From: Phycisphaerales bacterium
GTDB taxonomy: Bacteria > Planctomycetota > Phycisphaerae > Phycisphaerales > UBA1924
Reading direction: 5' to 3'
Assembly: GCA_020853815.1 (NCBI GenBank)
Contig: JADYYE010000022.1
Span: 1 to 64,000 of the forward strand
DNA length: 64,000 nt
Below, one piece after another: positions 1-8,648 of the stretch. A program made the position numbers and the translations under genes. Numbering within the stretch: the stretch's first letter is position 1; each line of letters opens with the position of its first letter. Below the pieces are notes generated by a model. That model saw nothing but the letters and a program-made list of their open reading frames with translations, was not told the origin of the DNA and ran no database searches.

Positions 1-2
1 AG

Positions 3-125
3 AACCGCCGCGTCGGCACCCGCTACGACAAACTGGCCACCAGCTTCCTCGCCTTCGTCAACCTCGCCATCATCCGCCGATACCTCCGTATCCTCGCTCC
101 GGACGATCCGTCAAACAGAACCTAG
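3..125 (+). CDS. IS5-type transposase, C-terminal end (truncated by window edge)
   Basis: The frame is open from the first bases to a TAG at 123-125 and gives 40 residues. They contain RVGTRYDKLATSFLAFV followed by a basic tail, which resembles the C-terminal RYDKLA-x3-FLAFV signature of IS5-family (DDE, DUF4096-type) transposases. The N-terminal part and catalytic DDE residues lie outside the window, so activity cannot be judged. I could not identify the right terminal inverted repeat after the stop. It marks the left side of the island-like region. Confidence 0.7.
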   Translation, partial: NRRVGTRYDKLATSFLAFVNLAIIRRYLRILAPDDPSNRT

Positions 126-253
126 TGTGGTAGGAAGCGTTGACGACGCCGGCCCGCGACGACGTTACCAAGCCAACCACGGCCATGCAACTGGCGACAA
201 CACGACAACAAGGCAACCCACTCATCTCGTCTCTCCTCACGCCACCCGTGGTC

Positions 254-1144
254 TTATCGATTCTGTCCGGCCAATACCGTCCGTCGCCGACGCGAGCCAG
301 CTGCACACACTCCGAGCAATGTCAACCAAGCCGCGTTCGGTGCGGGGATGTTGGTGGCGATCCACGAGCTGTAGGGGGCGATGTCCAGAGCGCCGCTGAT
401 GTCGCCTGGATTTTGCCCTGTCGAGAAGGTGTTGAGCCCCACCAAGTAGCGCGTGCCACTGCGGTTCTCCCACCAGGCGCCGCCACTGTCGCCGGGAGCG
501 CTGCCCCACTCCTCCGTGAAGCCGGTGACCTGGTCCCAACGCGAGATCAGATAACCGGGATACAGAGCGTCGGGATTGCGGAGAGTGTTACGTCCAGCCA
601 GCTTCAACGAGTTGTCGCTCGGCTGCCGCAGTCCCCCCGTGTAGGTATAGATCAGCCCGAAGCCGCACTGCTCCACCTCGGTTCCCACGACGGGGGAGGT
701 GGTTGACCACAGCGCGGGTGAAACCGTGCTGAGGTTGCAGAACACCAGACCGAGGTCAATGGAGTGACCCGCTCCGGCCGCCGGGTTGTAGCCCGGGTGA
801 ATCAGGAAGCTTGAGGAGGTGACCGTTTCCCAGGGGCTCGCGACGGCATTGCTGCCGGCGCGAACGGTGATCGACGCCGCAAACTCGCCGTTGCCGTAGT
901 TCAAGCCGTGCCCACTGGTGATGACGGCACCGCCACCGTACACACCCGAGAGAAAGTGGACGTTGCCGAGGTTGGTGGTCACGGTCAGCTGCACGACTGA
1001 GTCGTTGTAGCTGTGTTGACCCCAGAGGGCCGCGTTTCCACTGGTCCAGTGGGCATCACGAATAAACGCTGCTGAAGCGGGCTGGACACCAAGCCCGACC
1101 GCAAATCCGACCGCCATGGATGCACGCAACGTAGGCCGATTCAT
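254..1144 (-). CDS. Exported trypsin-like serine protease with PEP-CTERM-like tail
   Basis: The 296-residue product begins with a signal peptide (hydrophobic residues about 9-24, cleavage likely near PASA). It carries a chymotrypsin-fold triad in the right order: His79 in TSGHG, Asp130 in SIDLGLV and Ser220 in GDSGG. The last about 25 residues run AP, then a hydrophobic stretch, then an arginine cluster, which resembles a PEP-CTERM-type sorting tail with the canonical PEP degenerated to IPAPN. The ATG is preceded by a good ribosome site (AGGAGAG). The protein should be secreted and possibly anchored. The substrate is unknown. It sits alone, convergent with the IS5 remnant, and no partner gene is obvious. 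Confidence 0.85.
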   Translation of the reverse strand: MNRPTLRASMAVGFAVGLGVQPASAAFIRDAHWTSGNAALWGQHSYNDSVVQLTVTTNLGNVHFLSGVYGGGAVITSGHGLNYGNGEFAASITVRAGSNAVASPWETVTSSSFLIHPGYNPAAGAGHSIDLGLVFCNLSTVSPALWSTTSPVVGTEVEQCGFGLIYTYTGGLRQPSDNSLKLAGRNTLRNPDALYPGYLISRWDQVTGFTEEWGSAPGDSGGAWWENRSGTRYLVGLNTFSTGQNPGDISGALDIAPYSSWIATNIPAPNAAWLTLLGVCAAGSRRRRTVLAGQNR

Positions 1145-1701
1145 CCACTCTCTCCTGAGCGCGTACCCAATACACGTTCACTCCCGCGATGGGTCCCGTC
1201 GCAGTGCTGAAGATAACGCAATCGCGACTCAAATTCCTAGGAAGCTTGTGGGTGTTTCTGGCGCCGGGCTATTGGGGCTACTGGACCCTCTGGCGACAGA
1301 CGCCGGCACGACACGCAACCCAAGCCCGGCGAAACCCAAACGTCTTGCGAATTTGGCAAGAACTGGAAACTCTGAGCACGCCTGAGCGTATCAGAGAATG
1401 AGCGACTCGAAAGGAGGTGTCTTCCCGCGGTTGATCCCCGTGTCGCCTTGGCAAGGTCGAGCCCATCACCTGAGCGACGTGGTGCGGCGGTACCGGTTGA
1501 GGTGTACACGGTTGTGGATCCTGCGGGACGTCAGAGTTCGACGACAAAGCTCAATCACACCTGATGGAACTGCCAACCGTCCGCGGCTCAAAGGACGGCG
1601 CGAGACGTACTCTCGCGGATTGCAGGCGAGAGGTGGCGAGTGGCTTTCGGTTTTTTTCCCCCACCTCCCCGGGCCCTATATGGTGCAGAAGGTACCTTCG
1701 G

Positions 1702-1735
1702 CGAACGCGGCTCATGACCGCGTTCGTGCCTTTTT
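1702..1735 (+). terminator. Rho-independent terminator-like hairpin
   Basis: CGAACGCGG (1702-1710) and CCGCGTTCG (1718-1726) form a perfect 9-bp stem around a 7-nt loop. TGCC and five T residues (1731-1735) follow. No plus-strand gene is evident just upstream, so it may end an unrecognised small transcript or protect the downstream gene from read-through. Confidence 0.55.
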
Positions 1736-1847
1736 GGTGGAGGGATTTCCCGCTTGCAACCTCCGGTCCGGCTCGTGACGATGATCCTCGCGGCGATTGG
1801 TACTCCCCGCACCCCAAGGGTGCCATAGCGGAGGCCTTGCCGCATCG

Positions 1848-1884
1848 CAGCCCGCTGGCCTCACGGCCACGCGGGCTGTTTGTT
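1848..1884 (+). terminator. Second terminator-like hairpin
   Basis: CAGCCCGC (1848-1855) pairs with GCGGGCTG (1871-1878), and an inner TGGCC/GGCCA stem closes on TCAC, with one bulged C. TTTGTT follows. It lies about 100 bp upstream of the gene at 1986. Confidence 0.45.
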
Positions 1885-1985
1885 GATGTGCATCGAGCAA
1901 AGAGCACACTCGTGGCTGCGATCCGCACAACGCTCCTACCGAGCGAGCGGGCTCCATCGAGAGGTTCACCCTCAAAGGAGTCCCT

Positions 1986-2264
1986 ATGTCCAACAAGAGC
2001 AACGGCAGTGCAGTGAAGAATCGTCCCGTGAAAGTCACCCGATACGGCAGCGTCAAGGCGGCGGTCTGGCTCAACCAGACAACTGCCGGCCCGATCCACA
2101 ACGTCAGCGTGTCCAGGTCGTACAAGGACGGCGAAACCTGGAAAGAAAGCACGAGTTTCGGCTTCGACGACCTCCTGGTCCTGGCCAAGGCCCTCACCGA
2201 GGCCCACACCTGGATCCACGAGCAACGCCAGTCGGAGTCCGAGCAGGAATCGGCGGAGAACTGA
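1986..2264 (+). CDS. Small conserved protein of mobile elements, function unknown
   Basis: The 92-residue product has an N-terminal basic tail, a predicted beta-rich core (KVTRYGSVKAAVWLN, then VSVSRSYKDGETWKES) and a helix around DDLLVLAKALTEAHTWI. I recognise this pattern as a small conserved family common on mobile elements of Planctomycetes and Proteobacteria, usually annotated hypothetical. The start is well supported by AAAGGAG just upstream. It precedes the conjugation-related block and may belong to its accessory genes. No catalytic motif is visible. A nucleic-acid-binding role is only a guess from size and composition. Confidence 0.8.
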   Translation: MSNKSNGSAVKNRPVKVTRYGSVKAAVWLNQTTAGPIHNVSVSRSYKDGETWKESTSFGFDDLLVLAKALTEAHTWIHEQRQSESEQESAEN

Positions 2265-2641
2265 GCCCGGAGGCGCATCCGTCGACAAGGAAGTTCCCAA
2301 GGTCGCACACAGGAGTCCGCTCGCCGGCTCCTCGCCGCGAACCAATGCCGCCCAACGCATCCGCTCGCACGCAGCAGCCGCGAGATGCACCGCTTCGCCG
2401 GCGTCTGACCAACTTCTTGCACTGGGGTGAGCGCAGGCGAGCACGACCGCCCGCGGCGGGGCGGGGGCGGGGGGAAGCGGGGCGGCTTTTGCGATGAGCC
2501 CCACCAAAGCACACGCCCGAGCACACCTGAGACTCTCTCAACCCATCCGCTTGGTTGTTCGAATCGAATGGGTGATTGAATGAGTGCGAATCAGAGCGAC
2601 GCCCGCTCGCCGCACGCACGCACCGACCGAGAGATGTCGCA

Positions 2642-3337
2642 GTGAAACACTCTACCAAGACCAAGCCCATTGGCACCGGCAACCAGCACGTTGCGACCCG
2701 GCGCCGGTGCCCCGACGTCAGCGACGAGGAGGCGCTCTCGATACTCACGCGTCGCCTTCGGCTCGCCGGCGCGTCGCAGTTTGCCCAGGCCCTGTGGTCC
2801 GACGACCTCCGCCGCGGCCGTTCATTCGTTGAACGCATGGAGCGGTCCGGCCTCGTCGAGACCGTAACCGTCCTCGCACACCCGGTAATCGCTCTCAGCG
2901 CCCCTCTGGCTCGTTGGCAGCCACGACTTCCCGCACCCGACCTCGCCGGCGTCTCTTACCGGGCTCGCCATCGCTGGGGAGCCCCGAGCCAGACCACGAT
3001 TGTGCTCATCGCGACCGAGGGGGCGGCAGCGAGCATCGGAGGGTGTGCAGGACGGCAACCCCGGCTGAGTGAGGCCACACACGACCTGCATGTCGCCCAG
3101 GTGTACTTCCAGATGCTCCGGGACCTGCCGACCCGTGCCGGCACATGGGAAGGAGAGACACAGGCGGCGGCCCGCTCGACCACAAACCGGGGTTGCCCGG
3201 CCAAACTCCCGGACGCGATGGTCCGCGACGGTGTCCGCAGAACCGCCATCGAGTTCGTCGGGGAGTACCCACCGTCGAAGCTCGAAGCGTTCCACAGGTT
3301 TTGTTTGCTGCATGAGATTGGATACGAGCTCTGGTAA
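2642..3337 (+). CDS. Replication-relaxation-like protein
   Basis: The C-terminal half has the hallmark order of the replication-relaxation family: ATHDLHVAQVYFQMLRDLP, then KLPDAMV, then AIEFVGEYPPSKLEAFH and a final GYELW. This is a restriction-nuclease-like fold associated with plasmid and ICE mobilisation. The N-terminal part is basic and probably contains a winged helix around residues 25-75. I chose a GTG start at 2642; an in-frame TTG at 2576 would add 22 residues. The stop overlaps the next start as TAATG, so the genes are translationally coupled. The role is probably in DNA processing or regulation of transfer. Confidence 0.75.
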   Translation: MKHSTKTKPIGTGNQHVATRRRCPDVSDEEALSILTRRLRLAGASQFAQALWSDDLRRGRSFVERMERSGLVETVTVLAHPVIALSAPLARWQPRLPAPDLAGVSYRARHRWGAPSQTTIVLIATEGAAASIGGCAGRQPRLSEATHDLHVAQVYFQMLRDLPTRAGTWEGETQAAARSTTNRGCPAKLPDAMVRDGVRRTAIEFVGEYPPSKLEAFHRFCLLHEIGYELW

Positions 3338-4039
3338 TGACCGCCCGAAACACCCAACGCGACGAGGCTCTGCTGGCTCATCTCGGGCTCTACCGGGTGA
3401 GTTTCCGCGCCACTATGGCCGCGATCTTCTTTTCCGGTCGCTCGCCCGCGAATGTGCTTCAGCGGCTTCGAACCGAGGGACGGATCGTCTCCCGCGGGGG
3501 CCTGCCGAATCGCCTGCGCTACTACCAGTTGACGGCCTCGGAGGCCGCGGCCCGAGGCGTACCGCTCGCTCGGACCCGGCCGCCCAAGCCCCAAGCCTTC
3601 GCCGCGCACATGGCCACGCTGTGGTACTGCTCGCTCGCCCCTGGCGGACGGGGAAGGCGCCGCCTTGAGCCCGAGGAGTTGCAGGACCTTTTCCCACAAC
3701 AAGTTCCGAAAGGACCGCATGTCCTGGAGCGGGGGCGAGCCCAGGGTCATACGCGTGCGGTGGGTACCCGCCGCGACCCCGGCCCGCTCGGCCGTGCGAT
3801 TCCTGCGCAAGCGTCTCCGACACCTCGCGAAGTCGCCTTCAATGGGCATAATGGTCCGCAATAGGCAGTATGCTTTCGTGTTTGTCACGGACTCCGAACC
3901 CAAGCGGGCCCGCCTGCTCCAACTGGTGAACAGCCATGCCACATCAAGTCGAGCCGAGATCAGAGTTGAATACGCGCCCCGAGACTGGACCTCGCGAGCA
4001 CTCCTCGCTGCTGCAGAACCTCGACCGCGAGCCCCATGA
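3337..4039 (+). pseudogene. Replication-relaxation-like protein, frameshifted
   Basis: The frame starting at 3337 gives a sensible winged-helix N-terminus (MTARNTQRDEALLAHLGLYR and onward) up to about EELQDLFP near 3690. It then turns into low-complexity G/P/R-rich sequence. The sensible protein continues in the next frame (HNKFRKDRMSWSGGEPRVIR, later RNRQYAFVFVTDSEPKRARL) to a stop at 4039. One base appears lost or gained around CCTTTTCCCACAAC. The combined protein would be about 234 residues and resembles its neighbour at 6832. Either the gene is broken, or a sequencing error or frameshifting event lies in the T/C-rich run. Confidence 0.6.
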
Positions 4040-6848
4040 AGACATCCTTGGAGCCCCGGGAAGCAACTACGACATCTACAAGTACTCATGGCCCTTCACG
4101 GTCATCCGGCGGCAGCCGCTGGTCTTTTCGCCGCGCTCCACGGCACGACCCAACTTTGGTCTTCTTCCCGACGTGCCACTCATGGCCGGGATGGAGCTGG
4201 CTTTCCGCCACATGCCGTTCCGCGAGTCGGACCTAGTGCTGAACTCCGGCAAACGCGTCGGCGCGTTCTTCCTTCTGGCGTTGTCGGTTGCGGCGGTGAC
4301 TGTGATCTATGGCCGGTTGTTCCCGCTTGCGTGGGTGCCACAAACCGCGGTGGGACTGACCCTCACGGCCGTCATCGTCCTGATGCTCACACGCCAGGGG
4401 ACCGCGCGCTCGTTCATCCTCGCGTTTTTCCTTCCCGCCTTCGGGCTGTTGTCCTTGAAGCTGCTGGCGCTCCTCTTTGCCTACAGGATTGTCGGCGCGG
4501 CAGTCTTCGCGGTCGCGAGCGCCATCGCGTTGCTCCGCTGGGGCTCAGTCCCATTCGACTTCTACCTCAAGTGGCTGTACACCCACCCACGGCTGAGACC
4601 TTGCACCCGGCGGATGGTGCCGACCGCGGTCGGTCCAGACGCAAAGCTGCTGGCCGCCGTGCTTGCAGCGGTCGTCGTGGGGCCGCTCGTCTCCACGACG
4701 CTGACCATTGCGGGGCTCGCCATTGCCGCAGTCGTGATGCTGAAGGAGGAGGGATGGAAACCCTGGGAGGCGTCACGCGCCGCGGTTCGCATGTTGACCC
4801 CGTTCCTGACCTACGGAGGGCCGGACGCGTACGCACCGGGCGTCTGGCACGCGCCAATCGCGTACCGAGGGAGACTTCGCCTCACGATCACCATGCTCGT
4901 GCTGTTCTTCTTCGCGACCGCGACTGGACTCACGCTGTTCATGCCTCTCAGCGACATCATCAAGTGGAAGATGCTCTTCCCGGGGCACGGCCCCCGCCCA
5001 ACAGTGGGCAGCATCATCCTTGAGCAGACCGAGTGGTGGATGCCGTACGCCTATTCGCGTATCACGAGCTTCCGCGAAGACTTATACCTCTGGGCGTTTC
5101 CCATCGCGATCGCGGTGGGTGCGCTCCTGCCCCCCCTGTTGCTCGCGGCGATCTTCCGAAAGTCGTTGAAGCACGTCGACCAGGAGCGTCGCCTGGTTGA
5201 AGGCGCTGATGGCCGTGCGGGGTTGGATGATGATGGTCGGCCGGAGTGGCAGTGGTATGTGGACCGCTTGAAGGACTCGACGCACATGGCCAACGGCCCG
5301 CTGGGCGAACCCGTCCGCGAGGCGGACCACCTCTTCCTTGGGATCGAGCCCCACGCTCGATTCCCGGTTCTTTTGCACGAGAAGTTGCTCGCCGAACACG
5401 CCTACCTGGTCGGCGACTCGGGCAGCGGAAAAACCAGTCTGGGACTCATGCCGCTCCTGATCCAGATGATCCGCGGGCACGCGGGCAAGAACGGCGCTCG
5501 GACCGACAGCCCGCCCATCGTCATCATTGACCTGAAGGGCGACCCCGCCCTCTTCCACACCGCCAAGATCGAGGCGGAAGCCCGAGGCGTCGAGTTCCGC
5601 TTCTTCACACCCGAGAAGAACCGCACGTCCCACTACTTCAACCCGTTCCTCAGCTTGAACGCGGAGAACCGCAGCGAGATCCAGCTGTGCCAGATCCTTC
5701 TCGAGGCCCTGAGCCTGAACCACGGCGAGGGGTACGGCCGAGCGTACTACAGCCGCCAGAGCAGAGCCCACCTCCTCGCCGCGCTGTCCGGCCGCGTCCC
5801 GGCGTCGGCCAAAGCCGGGGTCGCGCCCACGTCGAACGTTCCGGGTTCGATCAACGAGCTCTACGACGCGATCAATCGCGTAAAGGACGCCGACCCCAAC
5901 GCGTACCACGACACGCTTGAACTCGTGTCCACCATCCAGGCATTGACGCACTATCCGATGCTCGCCTCCAAGTCCAACCCCGACCGGCCGGAGGAGTCAA
6001 TCCACATGCCGTCGGTGCTCGACCGCGGGCAGGTGGTGTACTTCTGGCTCCCCGCCGCAATGGAGAGCGTGAGCGTTCGTGAGATCGGCAAGCTTGCGTT
6101 GTATTCCCTGCTGACCGCGTGCATCGACCGTCAACGCACACGCCCGCCCTCGGAGTGGCGTCAGGCGTACGTGTTCATCGACGAGTTCCAGAGGATCGCG
6201 GGCGAGAACTTCCGCATCATCCTGGAGCAGGCCCGCAGCTACGGGCTGGGGATGGTCTTGGCCAACCAGACTATCGCGGACCTTCGCACAGCCGAGACAG
6301 ACTTGCGTGCGACGGTCCGCACCAACACCCGCTTCAAGCGGTACTTCTCGGTCACGGACCCGCAGGAAGTGCAATCCATCTGTGATGCCTCCGGGGAAGA
6401 GCTGATGTACCTCCGCAACTGGAAGCAGAAGGCCGGTGCACCTTACACCGAGTACGTCGCAACAGCCTACGAAGAACGCTCGGACTCTCAGTCCATCAAG
6501 TCACGGATGATCCGCAACGACGTGCTCGCCGCCAGCGACCATCCACTCGATTCCATCGTGCACGTGTCGAGAGGGTCCGGGTACACCCAGTTCGCCGGAC
6601 TGCCGATCCAGGTCCGATGCACGTGGCCCCTGTCGAAAGCCACATACAGCCAAAGACAGAGCCTGCCGTGGCCGACCCGGGACGAGTACCCCGACGGAAC
6701 GACCACGACGTCAGACAAGGGACCGCTCGACATCGAACGCGAGCGCAGCGAAGAGGTTTCCCTGCGCTTTGGTCAGAAGCTAAAGGACCTCGCTGAAAGG
6801 CAGGCGCTTTTCACCAGCGCTCAGTCAAAGAATGCCAACAACGCCTGA
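3936..6848 (+). CDS. VirD4/TraG/TraD-type coupling ATPase
   Basis: The 970-residue protein has several membrane helices in its first about 400 residues (for example around 110-215 and 225-270, and two more before residue 420), then a cytoplasmic motor. Walker A is VGDSGSGKTS (about 491-500). IVIIDLKGD follows, and the Walker B-like VFIDEFQRIAGENF lies near 746. The downstream QARSYGLGMVLANQT and RTNTRFKRYFS segments match the TraM-recognition domain of TraD/TraG enzymes. It would couple DNA to a type IV secretion channel using ATP. The first 104 bp overlap the frameshifted gene, so translation may begin later than the ATG at 3936. No relaxase or other T4SS subunits are in the window. Confidence 0.85.
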   Translation: MPHQVEPRSELNTRPETGPREHSSLLQNLDREPHEDILGAPGSNYDIYKYSWPFTVIRRQPLVFSPRSTARPNFGLLPDVPLMAGMELAFRHMPFRESDLVLNSGKRVGAFFLLALSVAAVTVIYGRLFPLAWVPQTAVGLTLTAVIVLMLTRQGTARSFILAFFLPAFGLLSLKLLALLFAYRIVGAAVFAVASAIALLRWGSVPFDFYLKWLYTHPRLRPCTRRMVPTAVGPDAKLLAAVLAAVVVGPLVSTTLTIAGLAIAAVVMLKEEGWKPWEASRAAVRMLTPFLTYGGPDAYAPGVWHAPIAYRGRLRLTITMLVLFFFATATGLTLFMPLSDIIKWKMLFPGHGPRPTVGSIILEQTEWWMPYAYSRITSFREDLYLWAFPIAIAVGALLPPLLLAAIFRKSLKHVDQERRLVEGADGRAGLDDDGRPEWQWYVDRLKDSTHMANGPLGEPVREADHLFLGIEPHARFPVLLHEKLLAEHAYLVGDSGSGKTSLGLMPLLIQMIRGHAGKNGARTDSPPIVIIDLKGDPALFHTAKIEAEARGVEFRFFTPEKNRTSHYFNPFLSLNAENRSEIQLCQILLEALSLNHGEGYGRAYYSRQSRAHLLAALSGRVPASAKAGVAPTSNVPGSINELYDAINRVKDADPNAYHDTLELVSTIQALTHYPMLASKSNPDRPEESIHMPSVLDRGQVVYFWLPAAMESVSVREIGKLALYSLLTACIDRQRTRPPSEWRQAYVFIDEFQRIAGENFRIILEQARSYGLGMVLANQTIADLRTAETDLRATVRTNTRFKRYFSVTDPQEVQSICDASGEELMYLRNWKQKAGAPYTEYVATAYEERSDSQSIKSRMIRNDVLAASDHPLDSIVHVSRGSGYTQFAGLPIQVRCTWPLSKATYSQRQSLPWPTRDEYPDGTTTTSDKGPLDIERERSEEVSLRFGQKLKDLAERQALFTSAQSKNANNA

Positions 6849-7524
6849 CCAACCCCTATCCGACGCGGCCGAGGCACGCGTGACCGAGCACGCCGAGTTG
6901 CTCGGCGTTGCTACCACGCGCTCCGTGGCGCGTGCCGTGTTCGCAGGAGACCGCACTGCGGCTTCGTCTACGCTGCGGGCGCTCGTGGCAAACCATCGCC
7001 TGTACAGACACGCGCCATGTCGTCCACCCTGCCAGCCGTACTTCACGCCCCACCCACACCCTCTTCGCCCTCCGGAACTGGCGTCACGCATGGCGATGCT
7101 GGAGTTCGCCTATTGCCGCACTCGCCAACATCCAGTGCTCTCGCGTGCAGAGTTCGACGACCTTCTGGGTGTCACTCGGAGTGCCAGTGAGCAAGGCATC
7201 CCGCCATGGCGCGCGTGTCACCTCCTCCGCGCCCGGGCTGACGCGCCGATCCAACTCTCATTGCTCCGAACAGCTTCGACAGCGGCGCTGCGTCGGGCCA
7301 TGGTCGACCTGCAGCAGTTTGTCGCTTCGCCCGCCTTCGAACCCTTCGTCCGTCTCGCTGAAGCACACCTCTGCACCATCACATACCTTCTGACGGCCCC
7401 GAGCGAGGCCGTCAACGAGCTCTCCAGGTGGGTCCGTCGATGTCCTCCGACATGCGGACGCGCGGGGCAAGGCGTTGAAGTTCCTGTGTACGTGTTCCAA
7501 AGCCGGTGCTCCGCCCCCGTGTGA
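6832..7524 (+). CDS. Second replication-relaxation-like protein
   Basis: The 230-residue product overlaps the coupling ATPase gene by 17 bp. Residues about 15-70 look like a winged helix (TEHAELLGVATTRSVARAVF, then STLRALVANHRLYRH). The middle (ASRMAMLEFAYC, LSRAEFDDLL) and the later FVRLAEAHLCTITYLLT parallel the frameshifted protein upstream, so the two are probably paralogues. The C-terminus is less regular and may be degenerate. It is likely to act with the coupling ATPase in transfer or its control. No catalytic residues are evident. Confidence 0.65.
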   Translation: MPTTPDQPLSDAAEARVTEHAELLGVATTRSVARAVFAGDRTAASSTLRALVANHRLYRHAPCRPPCQPYFTPHPHPLRPPELASRMAMLEFAYCRTRQHPVLSRAEFDDLLGVTRSASEQGIPPWRACHLLRARADAPIQLSLLRTASTAALRRAMVDLQQFVASPAFEPFVRLAEAHLCTITYLLTAPSEAVNELSRWVRRCPPTCGRAGQGVEVPVYVFQSRCSAPV

Positions 7525-7554
7525 TGGGCGAGGACGCATGTCAACCCCAAAAAA

Positions 7555-7580
7555 GACAACACCCCCACGGGGGTGTTGTC
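7555..7580. terminator. Strong perfect hairpin after the transfer block
   Basis: GACAACACCCCC and GGGGGTGTTGTC form a perfect 12-bp inverted repeat around AC. It begins 30 bp after the stop at 7524. Six A residues lie on the left flank, so a U-tract follows the stem only for minus-strand transcription. There is no T-run on the plus side. Confidence 0.6.
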
Positions 7581-7853
7581 CTGCTCGCACTCCCACATCG
7601 GCCCTGAAGGACCTGTCAGGGAAGGCTGAGGGTCGAGTCGCTTTCGCTGTCCGACCCGCCATCTGCGAGCACCACGCAGTCCGCTTCCGTCATTTGACCG
7701 AAGCGAGTCGCGTGTTCATCCGCCGCTGTTGTTTGTTGACCCTCGCGGGCGGAGACGAGGAGAAGAGAACTCGCGATGTTGGGACGTTACTCCCGGGAGG
7801 TGGGACGGATGACTCTGCTTGTGCTCCAGCGCATTCTGTGATACTCAGCCGCC

Positions 7854-8063
7854 ATGAATACTCAACATCCCCGATGTTCACAACCGACCCCAACGCTCGC
7901 TGAAGAAGCAGGCCGAGGCGACCTTCCAGACTTTCCAGAGCCGGTCGTCCCACATCCTGACGGCTGCGTGTTCGGCGATATTCCCGGAGTTTGGATCCCG
8001 ACCGAGGAGTGCATCGCCGCACTCGGCCTGGCGCTGGCCTACTCGCTGCTGCTGCTCAAGTAG
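7854..8063 (+). CDS. Possible small membrane protein
   Basis: A 69-residue frame ends with a hydrophobic helix (CIAALGLALAYSLLLLK) after an acidic, proline-rich N-terminus. No good ribosome site precedes the ATG and I do not recognise a family. It is the only plausible frame between the hairpin at 7555 and the minus-strand gene at 8135. The rest of 7581-7853 shows no convincing gene. Confidence 0.3.
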   Translation: MNTQHPRCSQPTPTLAEEAGRGDLPDFPEPVVPHPDGCVFGDIPGVWIPTEECIAALGLALAYSLLLLK

Positions 8064-8134
8064 TGCCGAGCCACAAAAAGGCGACGAGGCCGAAAGGGTG
8101 AGCTCTCGACCTCGAAGGTTCTGGGTGGATGCGA

Positions 8135-8398
8135 TCAACTGAATCGTTGAATCACCAACGTCATCCACGTACCAAGCAGCAACCAGAACAATTTCCAGGA
8201 CGATTCCCGTTCTGGATTCCATCCTGACCCGAGGTAGTGAGTGAGCTGCCGCACATCACCTCTCCTCGTCAGGACCCACGTACCCGTGACCTTCCGTCGA
8301 TACACCGTCCGACCACTCGGGTCGATGACGACGTATTCGTCGAAGTTCCGGATCGTGGGGGTTTCATTCCCGTCATTCGGGATCAACAGCTTAGCCAT
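8135..8398 (-). CDS. Small membrane-anchored protein, unknown
   Basis: The frame stays open far upstream, but a clear start is the ATG at 8396-8398 preceded by TAGGAGG, giving 87 residues. The N-terminal part (MAKLLIPNDGNETPTIRNFD, then EYVVIDPSGRTVYRRK) looks like a small beta domain, and residues about 68-82 form a tryptophan-rich hydrophobic helix. The gene lies 250 bp downstream of the pseudopilin-like gene on the same strand. The gap between them contains a GAAAGCCC/GGGCTTTC hairpin (8457-8476). I do not recognise the family. Confidence 0.6.
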   Translation of the reverse strand: MAKLLIPNDGNETPTIRNFDEYVVIDPSGRTVYRRKVTGTWVLTRRGDVRQLTHYLGSGWNPERESSWKLFWLLLGTWMTLVIQRFS

Positions 8399-8648
8399 AC
8401 GGCCTCCTACATTAAGGACCACACACGCGGTGCGCTGTTGGGGTTTCCGCTCCCCAGAAAGCCCCCAAGGGCTTTCAGTGGAACGCCGAAGACTGGTGCG
8501 GGCGCGGCACCCGCCGACCTCTCGTTCACACCCGAGAGGCAGGGTGTTAAAAGACTTGGTGGGAAGAGCCATCACGCAGAGTGTCCCGGCACGGACGCCC
8601 CACGTCAATCCCGATCGCGCGTTGCTCAGTCTCCCGGAATCTCTGCAG

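Larger units (their letters stand above)
1145..1985. other. Non-coding stretch of about 840 bp with two strong hairpins
   Basis: No reading frame here looks like protein. The segment separates the divergent protease and the small conserved gene at 1986, so promoters for both probably lie here, but I cannot place them with confidence. Two stable stem-loops (1702-1735 and 1848-1884) are listed separately. Confidence 0.5.

Noticed and set aside
1398-1778. 126-codon plus-strand frame after the protease
   Set aside because: It runs through a terminator-like hairpin and has no family resemblance or ribosome site.
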